From contig JAVXUO010000393.1 of the NCBI GenBank assembly GCA_033065855.1, forward strand, positions 276,945-340,944: a stretch of 64,000 bases of DNA. Reading direction: 5' to 3'. A program made the position numbers and the translations under genes. This document shows, piece by piece, positions 8,969 through 22,000 of the stretch. Numbering within the stretch: position 1 is the first letter of the stretch; every line of letters starts with the position of its first letter. Below the pieces are notes generated by a model. That model was not told the DNA's origin and did not search any database. It saw only the letters and a list, made by a program, of their open reading frames with translations. The DNA comes from Escallonia rubra. Its lineage: Eukaryota; Streptophyta; Magnoliopsida; Escalloniales; Escalloniaceae.

Positions 8969-9470
8969 TGTGAAACAGCTCCCTATATGTAGAAATATAG
9001 ACTACGCTGAACAATCAAATGACATTTTCAACTGAAAATATTACCTTAAAATTATCGTGACAAATAGACAAATTTAAGATGACAAATATACCATATACAT
9101 AATCTCAAAAGTTTCTCATTTTGCTAATTATAGATTTATTGAACATAACAAATTACAATTACTAAGAGCGTTAGACAAATTCATCATGCCAAAATACAAC
9201 AATAGATCTAATAAAAAAATTCGAATTTAAATAGGATAGATGTGCCGAAGTTAGCGCCCCTCAAAAAAATCCAAAATTAACTACAATAAACTTCTTTAAA
9301 GTTAACAAATTAATTTCTAGAACATCATCAGAAATTTATATTTTTTTGCCCAAAATAAAAAATATACTTTATCAGTCAATCCACCCAGAAAATATCTGAG
9401 ATGAGAAACTTACCTTGCTTGAGTGAAGAAGATTGAAGCAAGTTTTACTCGAAGAAGCTTGAGGGGAGCC
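8969..9470 (-). other. Transposase 5' leader with probable 5'-UTR intron
   Basis: No coding sequence is visible. A splice donor context AAG/GTAAGTTT on the minus strand near 9404-9418 (plus strand AAACTTACCTTGCTTGAG) is conserved in copy 2 near 45795-45806, in a similar leader rich in GCTTCAAGC-type words. In both copies 350-450 bp of AT-rich sequence follows to the ATG. This suggests a leader intron. Confidence 0.5.
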
Positions 9471-9599
9471 AGAAATGGAAGCCAGGTGAACCCGAAGGAG
9501 AAGAAAATTTTGCGGGAAGAGCTTGAGAATTTTGCGGGATGAGCTGAGAATTCAGGAAAGAGAGCTGAGAATCAGGAACCTCGGGGGTATACGGGAAGC

Positions 9600-9977
9600 A
9601 CCTGTCCGCGTGCGTGAGGAAATTATTCCGCTCTACTGTATAGCGGATACCTTTTTTGCTGTCTCGTGTCAGGCAGGGGTCAGTGTCAGGCTGACGGGAC
9701 AGGCCCTGACAGGTGTCAGACTAGGGGCCGTCCGCCATACAGTATCGCGGACGACTTTTTGCTGTCTCCCATCAGGACATTAATGCCCTCCGCGATACTG
9801 TGTAGCTGACAGGCGCGGAGGGGCAATTTGGTAAAAAAATCCGTCCGCCATACTGTATGGCGGACGTCTGACAGGTTTTGAAAAAGACGCGATCTGGACC
9901 GTCCATCTTTCGGGATGGACGGTCAGATCGCATTTGCAACTTCTCCTATTTTGCCCACGCTCTCAACGGATCAGCTC

Positions 9978-9979
<2 letters not shown>
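9600..9979 (-). repeat. Right terminal region of MULE copy 1 with terminal inverted repeat
   Basis: The terminal 250-380 bp carries four variant palindromes of the TCCGC...GCGGA type (near 9624, 9729, 9788 and 9843) and a self-complementary GACCGTCCATC...GATGGACGGTC motif at about 9898-9927. It ends GGATCAGCTCCC. The order of these blocks matches the ends at 45280 and 49963, with more divergence, so this is the terminal inverted repeat of an older relative. Confidence 0.85.

Positions 9980-10033
<54 letters not shown>
9980..10033. repeat. (AT)n microsatellite at the MULE insertion site
   Basis: About 27 AT units start immediately after the terminal base of copy 1. It is probably the remaining target site and duplication. 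Confidence 0.95.
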
Positions 10034-10036
<3 letters not shown>

Positions 10037-12210
10037 CTACTCAATCACAATTATACATTTTTCATGTACGTAAAACTGATGTGCTCACGAGTGATATATG
10101 CGAATAGCATTTTGTCGAATTATTTTGAAACTATTATACATGTCTACAAATAAAAAGTCAGTTAGAGTATACTTTCTAAAAGTACAAAAATTATATAACC
10201 TCAATATAGACGTGATATTTGTACTAATGCACATATAATTCTCTTTGTTAATCCATGATATTCAAAACTAAAACTATTACTTACTTATTTGATCTCCCTT
10301 GCTATACCAAATGTGCTCATACTAGATCAGTTTTTTAAACAATATAGGCTCATGTTTTTTGCCATCTCGACGTGACATCCTTAATCCGCTTCTGTTTTAG
10401 TTAGAGCGTAGTCACAAAAGTCAAAAAATAAATAAATAAACTTCCAAATGAGACATGTCATGTCATGTGAAAATCACGTTTTGATTATGGCCAAGTCAAC
10501 ATTTATGTAAATAGCAAATCCTTTTGTCCTATGAGAATCCTGACTCGTCAAGATCACCTTCCAATACGCAATTCCCATAATCAAAGGAGAGGAAGTCTTT
10601 CTCTCATTACAATTACGCACCCAGTCCTGGTGCATGGTGAACTTCTTGACCAGGTCTATAAGTTCTTTCCCTTTCTTGATTTTTTAGGCATCGGAGATTT
10701 TTTGCCCAAGTCACCATTTCATGATGTGTGCTGTATGGATCTATTTATGAGTTCAATGAAATTGTTCATCACTGTAGCCTATTTAGGTGATACTTTGCAT
10801 CATCTTAATCAATTATTTTAAATTTGCAGGTAGAGTGGACGCAGATATTGGTTGCACATGCATTGTGGCAACTACTAAGAACTATGACGTAAAAAAAATT
10901 TAGTCCAATGTGCAATCTCGCTTAAAATTAAAAAGCAACGATTACAATTCCAAACAGTGGTAAGAGTTAGCAGTTGACATTTTTACAAAGAAGTGTTGAC
11001 AAACACCAACAACTAGGCCCTCGCACATCATTTCAAAGGTTATTGAGTTTTTAAAAAGTAAAGGATAGTAGCTAGTGTTGCCGAAAACTCGTTCGCACAG
11101 AAAATAAAAAACGATCTTTCTCGCCCTTTTTCCTTATGGAGTCGGTAAGAAAAGTTTCCACCTACATGCTATCTAGCATTGGATAACAACTTAAAGTCAT
11201 TCTTCTTTTCCTAGTATTGGATAAAATCAAAGAAAATGTTACCCAATACACAAAAAAGTTTCAAAGTAGCAGTGAAATTTGAGACCAGTCACGTACGCAA
11301 ATAACCAAAGAAATACAAACACCCATGTTCCCACACAAATCTTATTGATAACAGAAGAAAAACAATCCCAGTTATCAAACAAAATAACAGCAGAAAAAGA
11401 CTAATGAGGAATCCAATTAATTCCCGAAGGGTAAGGATTTCCATCCGTGGGCAGAGAAATTTAGCTTTATATAGCTAGTTATTGTTTATATTTTGTGTAC
11501 ATAAGTAGTATGGCGTCTTTTTAATTGAAACTTAAAAGGTTAACGTTAATCTCAGTTCCTTTTCTTATGTATAGTTGCGTTTAGTAATCTTGGACGAAGA
11601 AGACCTCTAAAAACTTGTGAAGAATTCTATGGCTCGACTTGAATTGCATCATTTGAGGGACAATGCAATATAACAGTCAGTTGAAGTTTGAAACTTTAAC
11701 TTACAAACTAAAACGTACATTTCGCTCATGTCAAATGCTTGTCCGCATCCCAAATTGTTGTTAGAAGTGTTTCTGTACTAAAGTAATAATGTGTAGCAAT
11801 AAATCTTCGAGCGAAGATTCATTTCAAACATGAAAATAGACTTTTTAGATCAAAGAGGGTTTTACTGTCACAAGTGATGGAACCCATTAACGGCGGCGGG
11901 GGGGGGGGGGGCGGGGAGGGCATGGTCAAACCGTGATGGTAGCGTAAAACTTTTAGAAAATCAAGGGAGTTAGGACAACACCACAATCTTAATTCGGCCA
12001 TTACGTGTCACTGATGATCTTTTAAGGCTAAATAGAGTTCAAACCATGAAAAGTGTCATGAAACAATTTCTCTTTATCAACTACTCCTACTAGGTTTATG
12101 AGCATGCAATGCATACGCAAAGTTACACACTCCGATTAATTTTTTAAGTACAATAAATTTTTTGAGCGTAAATAATATTGAGTAAATTACTTCTTCCTAG
12201 TTAGTTAGGG

Positions 12211-12255
<45 letters not shown>

Positions 12256-12329
12256 CTTCCTCTGTATTCTTTCTCTTTCATTCAGAGTCACATTATACGT
12301 TACTCATTATTTGTTTTCATACGAACATT
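10034..12329. other. AT-rich intergenic DNA, no gene seen
   Basis: Only short chance frames occur. Notable are a G run of about 13 within GGCGGCGGGG... near 11891-11910 and a (CT)n microsatellite at about 12212-12250. I see nothing else to support. Confidence 0.7.
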
Positions 12330-13110
12330 ATTCATTTATACTTACTACCTATAAAAGTATGAATGTTGTAAATTATTTTTGGACGATTATGTCCTCCGTT
12401 AATTGCGTCAATTACATTATTACCCTTCTATTATTACTCTCTTTTAAATTTTGATGAACTTAAAAGAATATTGAGTAATGAATCTATTCTATACATTGAA
12501 AAATGAAAAGTGTAATGAGAAAGAAAAACATAACAAATAAATTTGGTTAAAATAAAATAAACATTAGATATTGAACTGATTAATGAGAACTGTGAATTTT
12601 TTCCCTTACATTTTTAAGTTAGCAAACAATTAACTAATTGAAAAACCTGAAAAACAAAAACAAAATAAAGACACTGGAATACGTGAAAAATCAATAAAGA
12701 AACATAAAATTGTTGGAAAAACAAAAACAGAAAAAAAACCCGAAAAGGGCTAAATATCCATCAAAACACTAGACTTAAATATGGTGCCAATTTGAACCGA
12801 AAAAATATGTTCGGTTATTGCAGTTGAAGACAGGGTGTTTTGCATTTCTCATTGATAAAATATAAAGCACTTGCTCTTGAAAATTATAAATCTTAAATAT
12901 AAACCAATATAACAGATTACAAAACAAGACGTATGTTCATTCTTTTAATTTCTCCATTTGCTTTTATTTTCAACAGTATCACCAAATATTTCTTCAATCC
13001 AGAAGCGTACAAAGAATATTTTTAAATATTGAACTGATTACAATTGTGAACATCAAATATACATTTCTTGTAAAACAAGTCCTAAAAAAATAAGAACGTA
13101 ATTAAATTAT
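12330..13110. repeat. Dispersed non-coding repeat, copy A
   Basis: About 780 bp here resembles 33690-34480 along its whole length. Shared landmarks are CTATAAAAGTATGAAT at the start, a middle segment CCCTTACATTTTTA(A/G)GTTAGCAAACAATTAA, and an end segment AATTG(T/C)GAACATCAAATATACATTTAT. The two differ by many small indels, so they are old copies. No ORF, terminal repeat or target duplication was found, so the class is unknown. Confidence 0.7.
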
Positions 13111-13479
13111 ATTATGTCGATCCCAAAAATAATAATAATATCACCCAAAATATTACTCTCGATTATTTTCACGTACAACGCACAAGTATTACTAAATTTA
13201 TTAAAACGTATCACACGAACTTGCAAAGAAATTACGGATTCTAATCTTCATCGTAGTCGTAGATGCTTTCTTTGGATGCAATCGGGTCTTTTGATATGTA
13301 TGTCTGTACTCTGTACCTAGTCACATGAACGGGAGGCAGGTTTTGTCATCTGTTTAATTGACCTTATAAATCAGCTTTATCAATCTCTATCCTCCATTCG
13401 TGACATTCATTGACTGAGGCTGGGTATCTTTGTTTAATGCTTCGAATCTGCTGTCACGTCTGTAACCTTAAAATAAAAT

Positions 13480-14133
13480 TTGGGTTTTGGGTTTTGTGGC
13501 CGGCTACGTATTGTGATCCGCGCAACGACAAACCGTCCTGAATGTCCATTTTTATTCGGTTTGGTTGATTTATCGGTTCAATTTGATCGGTTTGTTTTCA
13601 TTCAAAAAAAATGTTCCTCTACAAACATACGCTACTGTTGTATCCGAATGTTAGTCGAAATTGAAATTATAATTTTTTTTTGTCTAAATTGCACATAACC
13701 CATTACATTTAGTATCTAAGTGCTCCTAATAACATATACTTTACGTATTGTTTAAGACATACGTTGCAATAAAAACTCAGCTATGCATTTGTCACTGATG
13801 TACGAGAAAGAATGAATAAATATATAAGACATATTGATCACTAGACTTTTATGTTATAACTGTTATCATTTTTTTTCTTTTTTGTTAACTTTCAAGGTTT
13901 TGTTTATTTAAATTTACTTAGTATCATGCATTTAAAAATTGTCATCGAATGTCACTAAAAATAAGTTAGTGTATCATAAGCCAATTCGGTTCGGTTTGTG
14001 AACGGTTTAAAAAAAGTGAATCGTGGACCGAACCGAGGTCGGTTTGAAAAATGTGAAATCAAACTATTAAGATCTTTGGACGGTTCGGTTTGATCAGTTC
14101 GGATCGGTTCGAACAGTTTGATACTCACCCCTA
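13480..14133. mobile_element. Diverged hAT-like miniature element, right end visible
   Basis: The segment shares the GGTTCGGTTTG-type subterminal words and internal strings (CATTTAAAAATTGTC, ACTAAAAATA) with the element at 15223-15878, and its right end TACTCACCCCTA (14122-14133) matches that element's end. The left end is not clear; 13480 is approximate. No coding capacity is seen. Confidence 0.6.
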
Positions 14134-15214
14134 ATTGTATGACTGTTACTATGACCCTATTGCCCTTAGTATTAGTTTAGCAACCAAATTTCTGGAGGTA
14201 AATGGAACAGAGTAAGAAAAACAAAGTTCGGATTAATGACCAGCCTTAAGAAAATCAACTAACCCTCAACCAACAAACAGATTACACAATTCTCTCTTCC
14301 TCCCTTTTGATATAGAATACAAAAAGGAAAAAAAAGAGAACTCTTATGTTACTTCTTTGGTGGCTTTGTTTGGTAGATTACTTGAATTGTTAATTACATT
14401 TGTACATGTGTAAGGGTACACGCATATAAAACATGTTCCGCTTGCAGAAGGGACGTACCGCTGTAGCAGCTACCAACCCTCCGGAGTCCGGCCGTTTCAT
14501 GTCATTGCTCTTTCAACATCCCAAACACATTCCAACATCCTTGGAGTACACAAACACCACAGGGAGCACATCAACACCCTTAGAGGAGCCCATGCCCTGG
14601 TTCTTACCCACGGGAAGTTTGCAGTTAGTTTTTGTGTTGGGGAGAAAACATGGTGGTAAGTAAGTGTCCACCGTCAAGAGGGCGCACATATACAAGATGA
14701 GTTCAATCCGTCTTAAAAGTTTAAGTCGATAGAACTTGGTCCATCCATGTATACATGTCAACTTATTTTTCACACTTATTTGCAGTGGGACTAGCATAAC
14801 TCCAAGTGTACCTCTGACATTTTGGTCCTCAACTATTAAGAAGTCTGTAACGCTTCTTTTATGCAAATACAACACCGAGGAGAACATTTCTCATGTACAG
14901 TGCATATCTTTCTTGTGTTGACACTACTTCCTGAATGAGATGAGCTTGAAGAGGAGCAGGGTATAGGTCTTGTAACCACATTTTGATGGACAAAACGAAG
15001 AGCAGAGCCAATTTGGTCATTAATTTATAGTAATAATGATATAAATATACAAAATTTATGGCTTAATTAAGCCATCCCAATTCATATTCAGGTTTTTACG
15101 GCTTGAAACTCTAGACCAAACAAGAACAACTAGCAAATGAGGCTGAGAAACGCATTGGGCTTCAATGATTAAATTTTGAGTTGTTTACATGATTGGAATG
15201 GGATTGTTCCTATG
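14134..15214. other. Intergenic DNA, no gene seen
   Basis: Short open frames near 14433-14887 lie on both strands in the same stretch and have no recognisable domain or splice context. I do not call them as genes. Confidence 0.55.
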
Positions 15215-15222
15215 GTACCAAC

Positions 15223-15878
15223 TAGGGGTGAGCACGGTTCGGTTTGGTTCGGTTTGAGGGTCAAACCGCAAACCAAACCGTTACCCCTCGGTTTGGAAAA
15301 TTGTAAACCGAACCAAACCAAACACCATCGGTTTGGACGGTTCGGTTTGGTCGGTTTAAACGGTTCGGTTTGATCGGTTTGAATCGGTTTGCGTCCATTT
15401 AAAGACGTTGTTCACTTGCAAACTACTATTGGATCTAACAGTGATTAAAAATTCAAGTTATATGTTTTTTAAATTGCATATAATCTTGTTAAATTCAATA
15501 TATAAGTGATCCTCGATGTATGAGAAAGAATGAGAAAATATTAAACATTTATTGGTCACAAATTTTTTGTGTTATAAGTGTTCTCATTATTATTTTTTTC
15601 TTATAACTTTCAAGATTTGTATATACGGATTTCCTTACTACCGTATATGTGAAATTGTCAATGAATGTTACTAAAAGTAGAATAACATATCATAGGTCGG
15701 TTCGGTTCGGTTTAGAATCGGTTTAGAAAATGTGAACCGTGAACCGAACCGAACCAAGGTCGGTTTGAAAAATGTGAAACGAAACCATTAAAATCTTTGG
15801 ATGGTTCGGATTGGATTGGTTCGGTTTGGTCGGTTTGAGCGGTTCGGATCGATTTGAACGGTTTGATGCTCACCCCTA
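15223..15878. mobile_element. hAT-type miniature element (656 bp) with 8-bp target site duplication
   Basis: Terminal inverted repeats TAGGGGTGAGCA at 15223-15234 and TGCTCACCCCTA at 15867-15878 are flanked by a perfect 8-bp duplication, GTACCAAC, at 15215-15222 and 15879-15886. The subterminal 150 bp on each side are packed with GGTTCGGTTT and its complement. It has no ORF, so it is non-autonomous and would depend on a hAT transposase elsewhere. Confidence 0.92.
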
Positions 15879-15886
15879 GTACCAAC

Positions 15887-18660
15887 AGTGGTTTTTTTTT
15901 TCTTCATTGAATTTAGGTGATTCTTGGCGTTTAAAATCACTACTAGGTCTCCTGTCTCGTACAAACATTTACATTTTAACGACAACATATTGTCATTTCA
16001 AATTTAAAGACAGCGACATACTATTTCTAGTGACAATCTTTTATCAGTAAAGATGTAAAGTATATGTGTTGATGTTTTTTTTGCAAATACACTAAGAGGA
16101 TTATGTTTTTTTTCTTCCTTTGAAAAAGTAAACTTTGCAACAAAAGAAAATCAATTATAACTTGGAAAGAGAGACTCCGCTCGCATCCTCCCCAACAATC
16201 TTAATGAGCAAGGTCACAAGGGATAGTTCTGTCAAAAAAAAATTCCCTAACCGCCACTATACAGCTCAAGAAGCCACACATAAGCGGCAACCCTATTTCT
16301 CTAACTATACACGAGAAAAAAAAATCAACAATAGAGATGGAACGACTCCTAAACTCTGAAAAGATAACGACGAACAATACATGACGTATTCAAAAATCAA
16401 AATCAAAATCAAAATACACCTAATAGTCGGTGAACAATTTTTCTAACACCCATCCACCGAACAATCTTAAGGCCGTCTACATTTGCCTTGACTTTTCTGT
16501 TCTCCCCTTACTTAAGCTTTCCTCCAAGGAATAAAACCGGACAGTTTCTAGAGTTGACCTTGGAAATAGCCTTACGCTTGCTGGAATTAAGAAGTACGAC
16601 AGTGCCACGTGGAAATTCATTACGATGAAATTAACTTCTAACTAAATGGCTCAACCGACGTGGACAAGAAAAAGGCGACGAATGAATAAACGAATCAAAA
16701 ATCGGCAGCGGAATATTCCTCGGATCCTCCTTAGGGCAGCACTTTGACTATAATTTTCAAAGGGGTTTATGAAAGGCATAAGTCACCACATCTCCTTTTA
16801 AAGTATTGTACATTATTTTGACCAAAATTAACGCACGCTTCGTATTAAGACTAGCCCGGTAATGTCACGCTCGATGAATTAATTATTGCATAATATAATC
16901 TCTAAAAATTGATTTTTCCTACTGTTATGATGTCACCTCATTTGGAATATCAAACCGCACGAATTTTGAATTTCTAGTAATTCGGTTGTACCCTAGTTGT
17001 GACGGGAAATATGATGCTTTCTCCTAATTTTTTTTTTCTATTTGTGAGTTTCTATGAGGAGAGAAAAGAAAAGGGAAAAAAGTGTGGACTTTGTTTTTCA
17101 ACACATATTTCTTCTCGAAATTATAAAGAAATTGAGAGAAATGATAACTCTCGTGAGCATCACTTTCATAATATTCACATTACTTTGGAATAATGGAAGC
17201 CAATTTTGAAATAAACTTCATGTCGTAGTGTTTAATATAAAAATTTAACAAATTACGATACTCAAACAACACAAGCGACAGATTGGTGTATCCATATTAC
17301 CCATGAAAGATGAAGCAATACTTTCAAAGTAACCATATCATACAAGAGTCATACGTTCTTTTATAAGAAACATGAAAATGTGGTAGAAGGGTTTTGTAGC
17401 AACGTTGTGTATTTACTTTTCTTCTAAACTTATGAATAAGAGGAAAAAATGGTTCTTCCTTTTCTCTCCTAAACTCACTTGCAAGAGGAAGATTATTTGC
17501 CTTCTCTTTCTTTCTTTCGTCTCAAAACTCACAAAACTTTTCTTGTTTGAGAAGCGAGGCCCCAAACGTTCGGTAAGAACATGCCTAGATGATTGATCTC
17601 ACGCCAAGGGGCAGCTCATCGTATGTGGTTCGAGTCCTTGGCTACGTTACAAAAAAATTTTATTCCTTTTAAATTCTTTAGGTTGAGCGTGAATGGTATG
17701 CCTTTAACCCTTCACAAAAACAAAAACAAAAACAAAAAAAATGGATTCAATACACACTTTGTGCAAGTACGCATGTACTACCACCTTATCACAAGATGTG
17801 GCGGTTGCTGCCATTTCTGGCCAACTTCCTCGAGCAAAATATTTAACCTCATGTCTTATTGAAATGTCTATTTTCATGTTCTATCGTGCTACTTTATATC
17901 CTCATTTGTTCACGAAATATTTTGAGAGAAACGCTTTCTCACCTTTTGCACCTTATTTTTTTTTCCCGCATAGGTTAGAAATCTGAACGTATGGAGGAAG
18001 TTCCACAAACCTGAGAGTTTTTTTTTTCTTGCCTTTTTGGTCGAGCAAACTGAAAGGATATGAAATCCATAATTTGGGTCATTTTCTTTCTTTTTTTTTG
18101 GCTTGGAGATTCTATACAAGGACTACACAATGAGGTCTGATTTTCTCCTCCTTTATAACCTAAAATAACGATGAAAGCGCGAATTAATTCCATCTATCTT
18201 AGTGCGACCCCAAGAGACCTCACCAACTAAAGCGATTTTCTCGTAATTAGATCTTGAAAACATTAACATGTAAACAAAGGAAAAAGAATTATTCCTCAAG
18301 AATTTAGAAAAAGAAGCAATAAAATAATAAATACTCCGTTTAATTACACTAATTTCTTCATTTTCACTTTCATGTAATGAACTTGCTTCTTTGCCGGTTC
18401 CTTAATAACAAAAATAAGGAAATCTACTTGAAAATCATTTGAGAAATGTAAAGATACATCGAATAATAATTTTCGGCACATAAAATAACTTTGTAAAACA
18501 ACATATAATCAATAATTCTACAGACAATAATTAAAATGGTATCCAAATAGAGCGCTAATATTAAATTTGTCGCTGGGCCCACATTTTAAGACACCACCCA
18601 CTCCGAAGCTTCGCTCTTAAGGAAGATTAATTAGTGCAAAGCAGACTTGTTTAACAACAT
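15887..18660. other. Intergenic DNA upstream of the U-box kinase gene
   Basis: It is AT-rich with homopolymer runs. A short tRNA-promoter-like stretch (GTGGTTCGAGTCC near 17627-17639, followed by ACAAAAAAA) could be a SINE remnant, but no target duplication was found. No coding sequence is supported. Confidence 0.6.
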
Positions 18661-19010
18661 AGTTCGTACTTAGGAGAGAGAGAGAGAGAGGCGACTTGGC
18701 AGAAGGAGCTAGGTGGACCAAGAGGAGAGATGGAGCCCGCCATGGATGTTCTCATGTAACTTCCAAAGCTTCTGTTTTATACACATTTGCACACAGAAAA
18801 ATCCAACCATATTATACAGTTGATTACATCAAAATCATTGTAGCGTAGTGCAATCAATCCATACTCATCAGGACAAGCAACTCCTTTTCACCCCTTTAAT
18901 CATCTTCTCCTACCCACAGCGACCCCCTCTTTTTCTTCGCCATCATCAAATCCCCATGTCATCGTTTCGCATATTCAGGTTAAGGATGTAGAGGGATTGA
19001 CGAAACATTG
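18661..19010 (+). promoter_or_regulatory. Probable 5' UTR or promoter-proximal region of the U-box kinase gene
   Basis: A (GA)n tract at about 18674-18690 and a CT-rich stretch near 18895-18950 lie just before the start codon, as is common in plant leaders. The transcription start is not determined. Confidence 0.4.
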
Positions 19011-22000
19011 ATGTTTTCAATGGCTTTGGTGAGCCATGTACCTGCAGTTCCCCAAAGGATGAACCCAATAAGGTACCCAAATGTTGAAATAACTGGTATG
19101 ATGGGAAGTAGGAGTGAAATTGTGGAGGAATCACCTGGTGTGAGAGTGGCGGAGGATAAGATTCACGTTGCGGTTGGGAAAGAGGTGAAGGAGAGCGAGT
19201 TGACTCTGGCATGGGCGTTACATAACTCGGGAGGGAGGAAGATATGCATCCTTCACGTTCATCAACCAGCTGACAGGATGCCCTTCAGTAATTTCTTTCT
19301 ACCCTTTCTGTTGTTTTAGTTTTCGTGTTTATTCTTTGTTTTGAAAATTCTGCCGATTGTTTTTCTTTATGCTCCAAAATTTGCAAATTTTTGACTTGCT
19401 AGCCCATTTTATTTATGAGGCAGGATGCATATTCATGTGGTATTCAATTCGAAAGTCCCAATATCTGATGAGTATTGAATTAGTTGTTTAATTTTGTTCA
19501 AACTACCATATAGTGCATTCATAATTCATTTCATAGTCAAGTTGCCATAAAAAACTTACATGCTTGGAAGCTGATAGCAAAGAATCGAGGGTTTACAAGA
19601 TACAATGTTTGTGCATTGGAAAACATCAAACGAGATGTTATTCATAGGACTCATTCACCAAAACTGAAAAGTTATAGGGTGGAATCAATACGAGTGATGT
19701 TACCAAACCCTTTTTATGGCATCTTGTTCATCACCTCCTTGTAGATTTTTGTGTGTAATTAATACTTGTTCCCCTGATCATAAAAGGTGGTTCCAACGCT
19801 TCTTTTCAGTGGTCGCTTTCCCTGCATTAATATTATTTTGCAGATTCATTCGACTGTAATTTGTGATGAGTACTAATGCATATGCATGTCTATTAAACTT
19901 TCTTGATTCTTGCAGTGGGTACCAAATTTAAAATAAGTCAACTCGAAGAACATCAGGTGACGACATACCATGAATGTGAGAGGCAAAATATGCTTCAGCT
20001 TCTGGATAAGTACAGTAAGATTTGTGAGCGAGCAGGGGTAATTATTTTCTTTTGTTCTTCCTGTACAAGATTTGATTGCTACTTTTGCTTTTCACTTTCA
20101 TCAAATACTAGATGAAAAAACAGATAATCAATTCTTTTTCCGATGCTAGAGAACATACTGTTATCTCGCAAGGTTATGGAACTTTCATGTTTTTTTGTTT
20201 AAAGTGCCTCTAAACAACAAAACTTAGAAGTTTTTATATTAACTGAAGAGAGAAGCAGCTTGTCTTATCATTCCCGACTTGTTTTTTAGGTGCGAGCAGA
20301 GATACTGCACATTGAAAAGGACTCTATTGAGAAGGGCATTGTGGAACTTATTTCTCAGCATGGTATCAGGAGGTTTGTAATGGGAGCAGCTGCGAACAAA
20401 CACTTTTCAACGTATAGACCTTCACATTTTGTTCTTTACTCAATTCCACTTTTTTTTTTCCTTCTGTTAATACTCTCTACTTTTATTTGCACCTTTCCTG
20501 CATTGAATTTAAGGTAACTGAACAATTATCTGCTGCAGACAAAGGTCTGAATGATGCTTTTCTTGATGCCGTTTTTGTCTAAAACAGTACAATGTCTTTC
20601 TTGCAATCTAAATGCAGACTAATTGAAAAGTGTTCTAAACACTTCACATTGGACAAAAAGTTGTTGGTGGTTCAGAAGATAGTTACCAAGCAATTATTCT
20701 CCCCACGTCTTCCTCCTTATGCTTGACATAGAGTTGAGTAATAATTGCTTATTGATCTAATTCCACTTGATGATGAGTTAATCCAATATATTTTGGCTAG
20801 ATGTCCCTGCAGTTTCTATTCTTCTTGCTTCGAAATAGTGTTTGAATGATGCCCTTATCTTGGAGTTAAACATTCTATCTCCTCAGCAATTATTAGGCTA
20901 ACACGAGAAGCAGTATATGCTCTTGTCTACTTAGTTGTTTTGGCATCGATGTATATACTGTGTTAATTGGTGGCAATATATGTTCTGTATCCCAGAGAAA
21001 AAGGGGTTCTATTGTGATTTGCACTCAGATATGACTTACCCTACTGCTTAATATCTCAGGAGAATGCTGGTGCCTAAATCCAAGAAAGCAATATATGTGC
21101 GTCTACAGGCACCTCTTTCCTGTCACATTTCATTTATATGCAAAGGGAAACTTATCTACACAAGGTATTTCTTTGGCCTTGTCTTCCCAATTGTTCCAAC
21201 TCTTTGAGGATCTACTTGGTGGGGAATAAAAAAGTCTTTCTTCTGCAAAAAGCTTCTTTAATTTTTTTATATGATATTAGAAACTATAACTTATTGCTTC
21301 AACTTTCTTAGTCAGTTATGATACATGTATTCTACGCTTGTGTAGTTGTGACTGCTACTACTTCTCCCTTGTCATATATATCAATGTTCATACTCATGTA
21401 ACTACTACATGTATATAGGGAAGGTAGGCTAAACGGAGTTAACATTGAAGTTGCATCTCCCTCGGATTTAGCAAGTCCAAACTCTGTAACTAGACCATCT
21501 AGTTCATTCGGGTCAAGTTCTGTGAGAGAATGGAAGAATGATCATCCTATGCTCAGTAGTTTATCTCTGGATTTACGTAGAATAAGGTCCGACACTCATG
21601 CTATGAACGTCTCGGCATTGTCTTCCCCAGATGGAGCTGTAAGAGCAACTCCTCGCAGCAGATCTCATGCAGAAGGGAGCTCTGATGAATCAGATGGTTT
21701 ATCAGGGAGAAGTCCTTCACTGGGTTCACATCCGTCATCATGTTCTTCTAGTGAAGCGGTTGACGAGTCAATTCTAAACTCTCTTGCGAGGATTGTGCAG
21801 AGTGGAAGGGGGTTAGATTTTCGTGCATTGCCTCAAACCAAGGAAGATCTTCATGCTTTATCTCCTCCCAGTGTACTAGTACGTACAGAACTATGTTATA
21901 GCTTTTTCCATGTAGACCTATATAGATGAAAAATTCAGAGTGATTAGGTTTTGACTATAAAATGAAAATGTAGCAGGAAGGAAGTACAGATGATGGGCTC

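Larger units (their letters stand above)
1..9979. mobile_element. MULE copy 1: large Mutator-like element with PMD-Ulp1, unknown ORF pair, B3 and transposase genes (left end outside window)
   Basis: Everything up to 9979 reads as one composite Mutator-like DNA transposon. The right terminus is seen directly: the last bases GGATCAGCTCCC at 9968-9979 abut an (AT)n tract, and the same terminal bases end two other copies in this window at 45280 and 49963. Gene order is PMD-Ulp1 (+), ORF (-), ORF (+), B3 (-), transposase (-), so the two large genes converge. The same convergent pair occurs in copy 2, which supports treating the 10 kb as one unit. Palindromic motifs TCCGCTA...TAGCGGA are scattered at 3100-3500, 4890-5253, 6278-6523 and 9600-9870. 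The left terminal repeat is not in the window, so full length is unknown. Whether the B3 gene and ORF pair are stable parts of the family or captured cargo of this copy is inference; copies 2 and 3 lack them. Confidence 0.8.

Noticed and set aside
14433-14921. Overlapping ORFs on both strands (76, 124 and 61 aa)
   Set aside because: None has a domain, and they occupy the same DNA in different frames.
17593-17720. Possible SINE with B-box-like GTGGTTCGAGTCC
   Set aside because: No A-box at the right distance and no target duplication could be found; left as a remark only.
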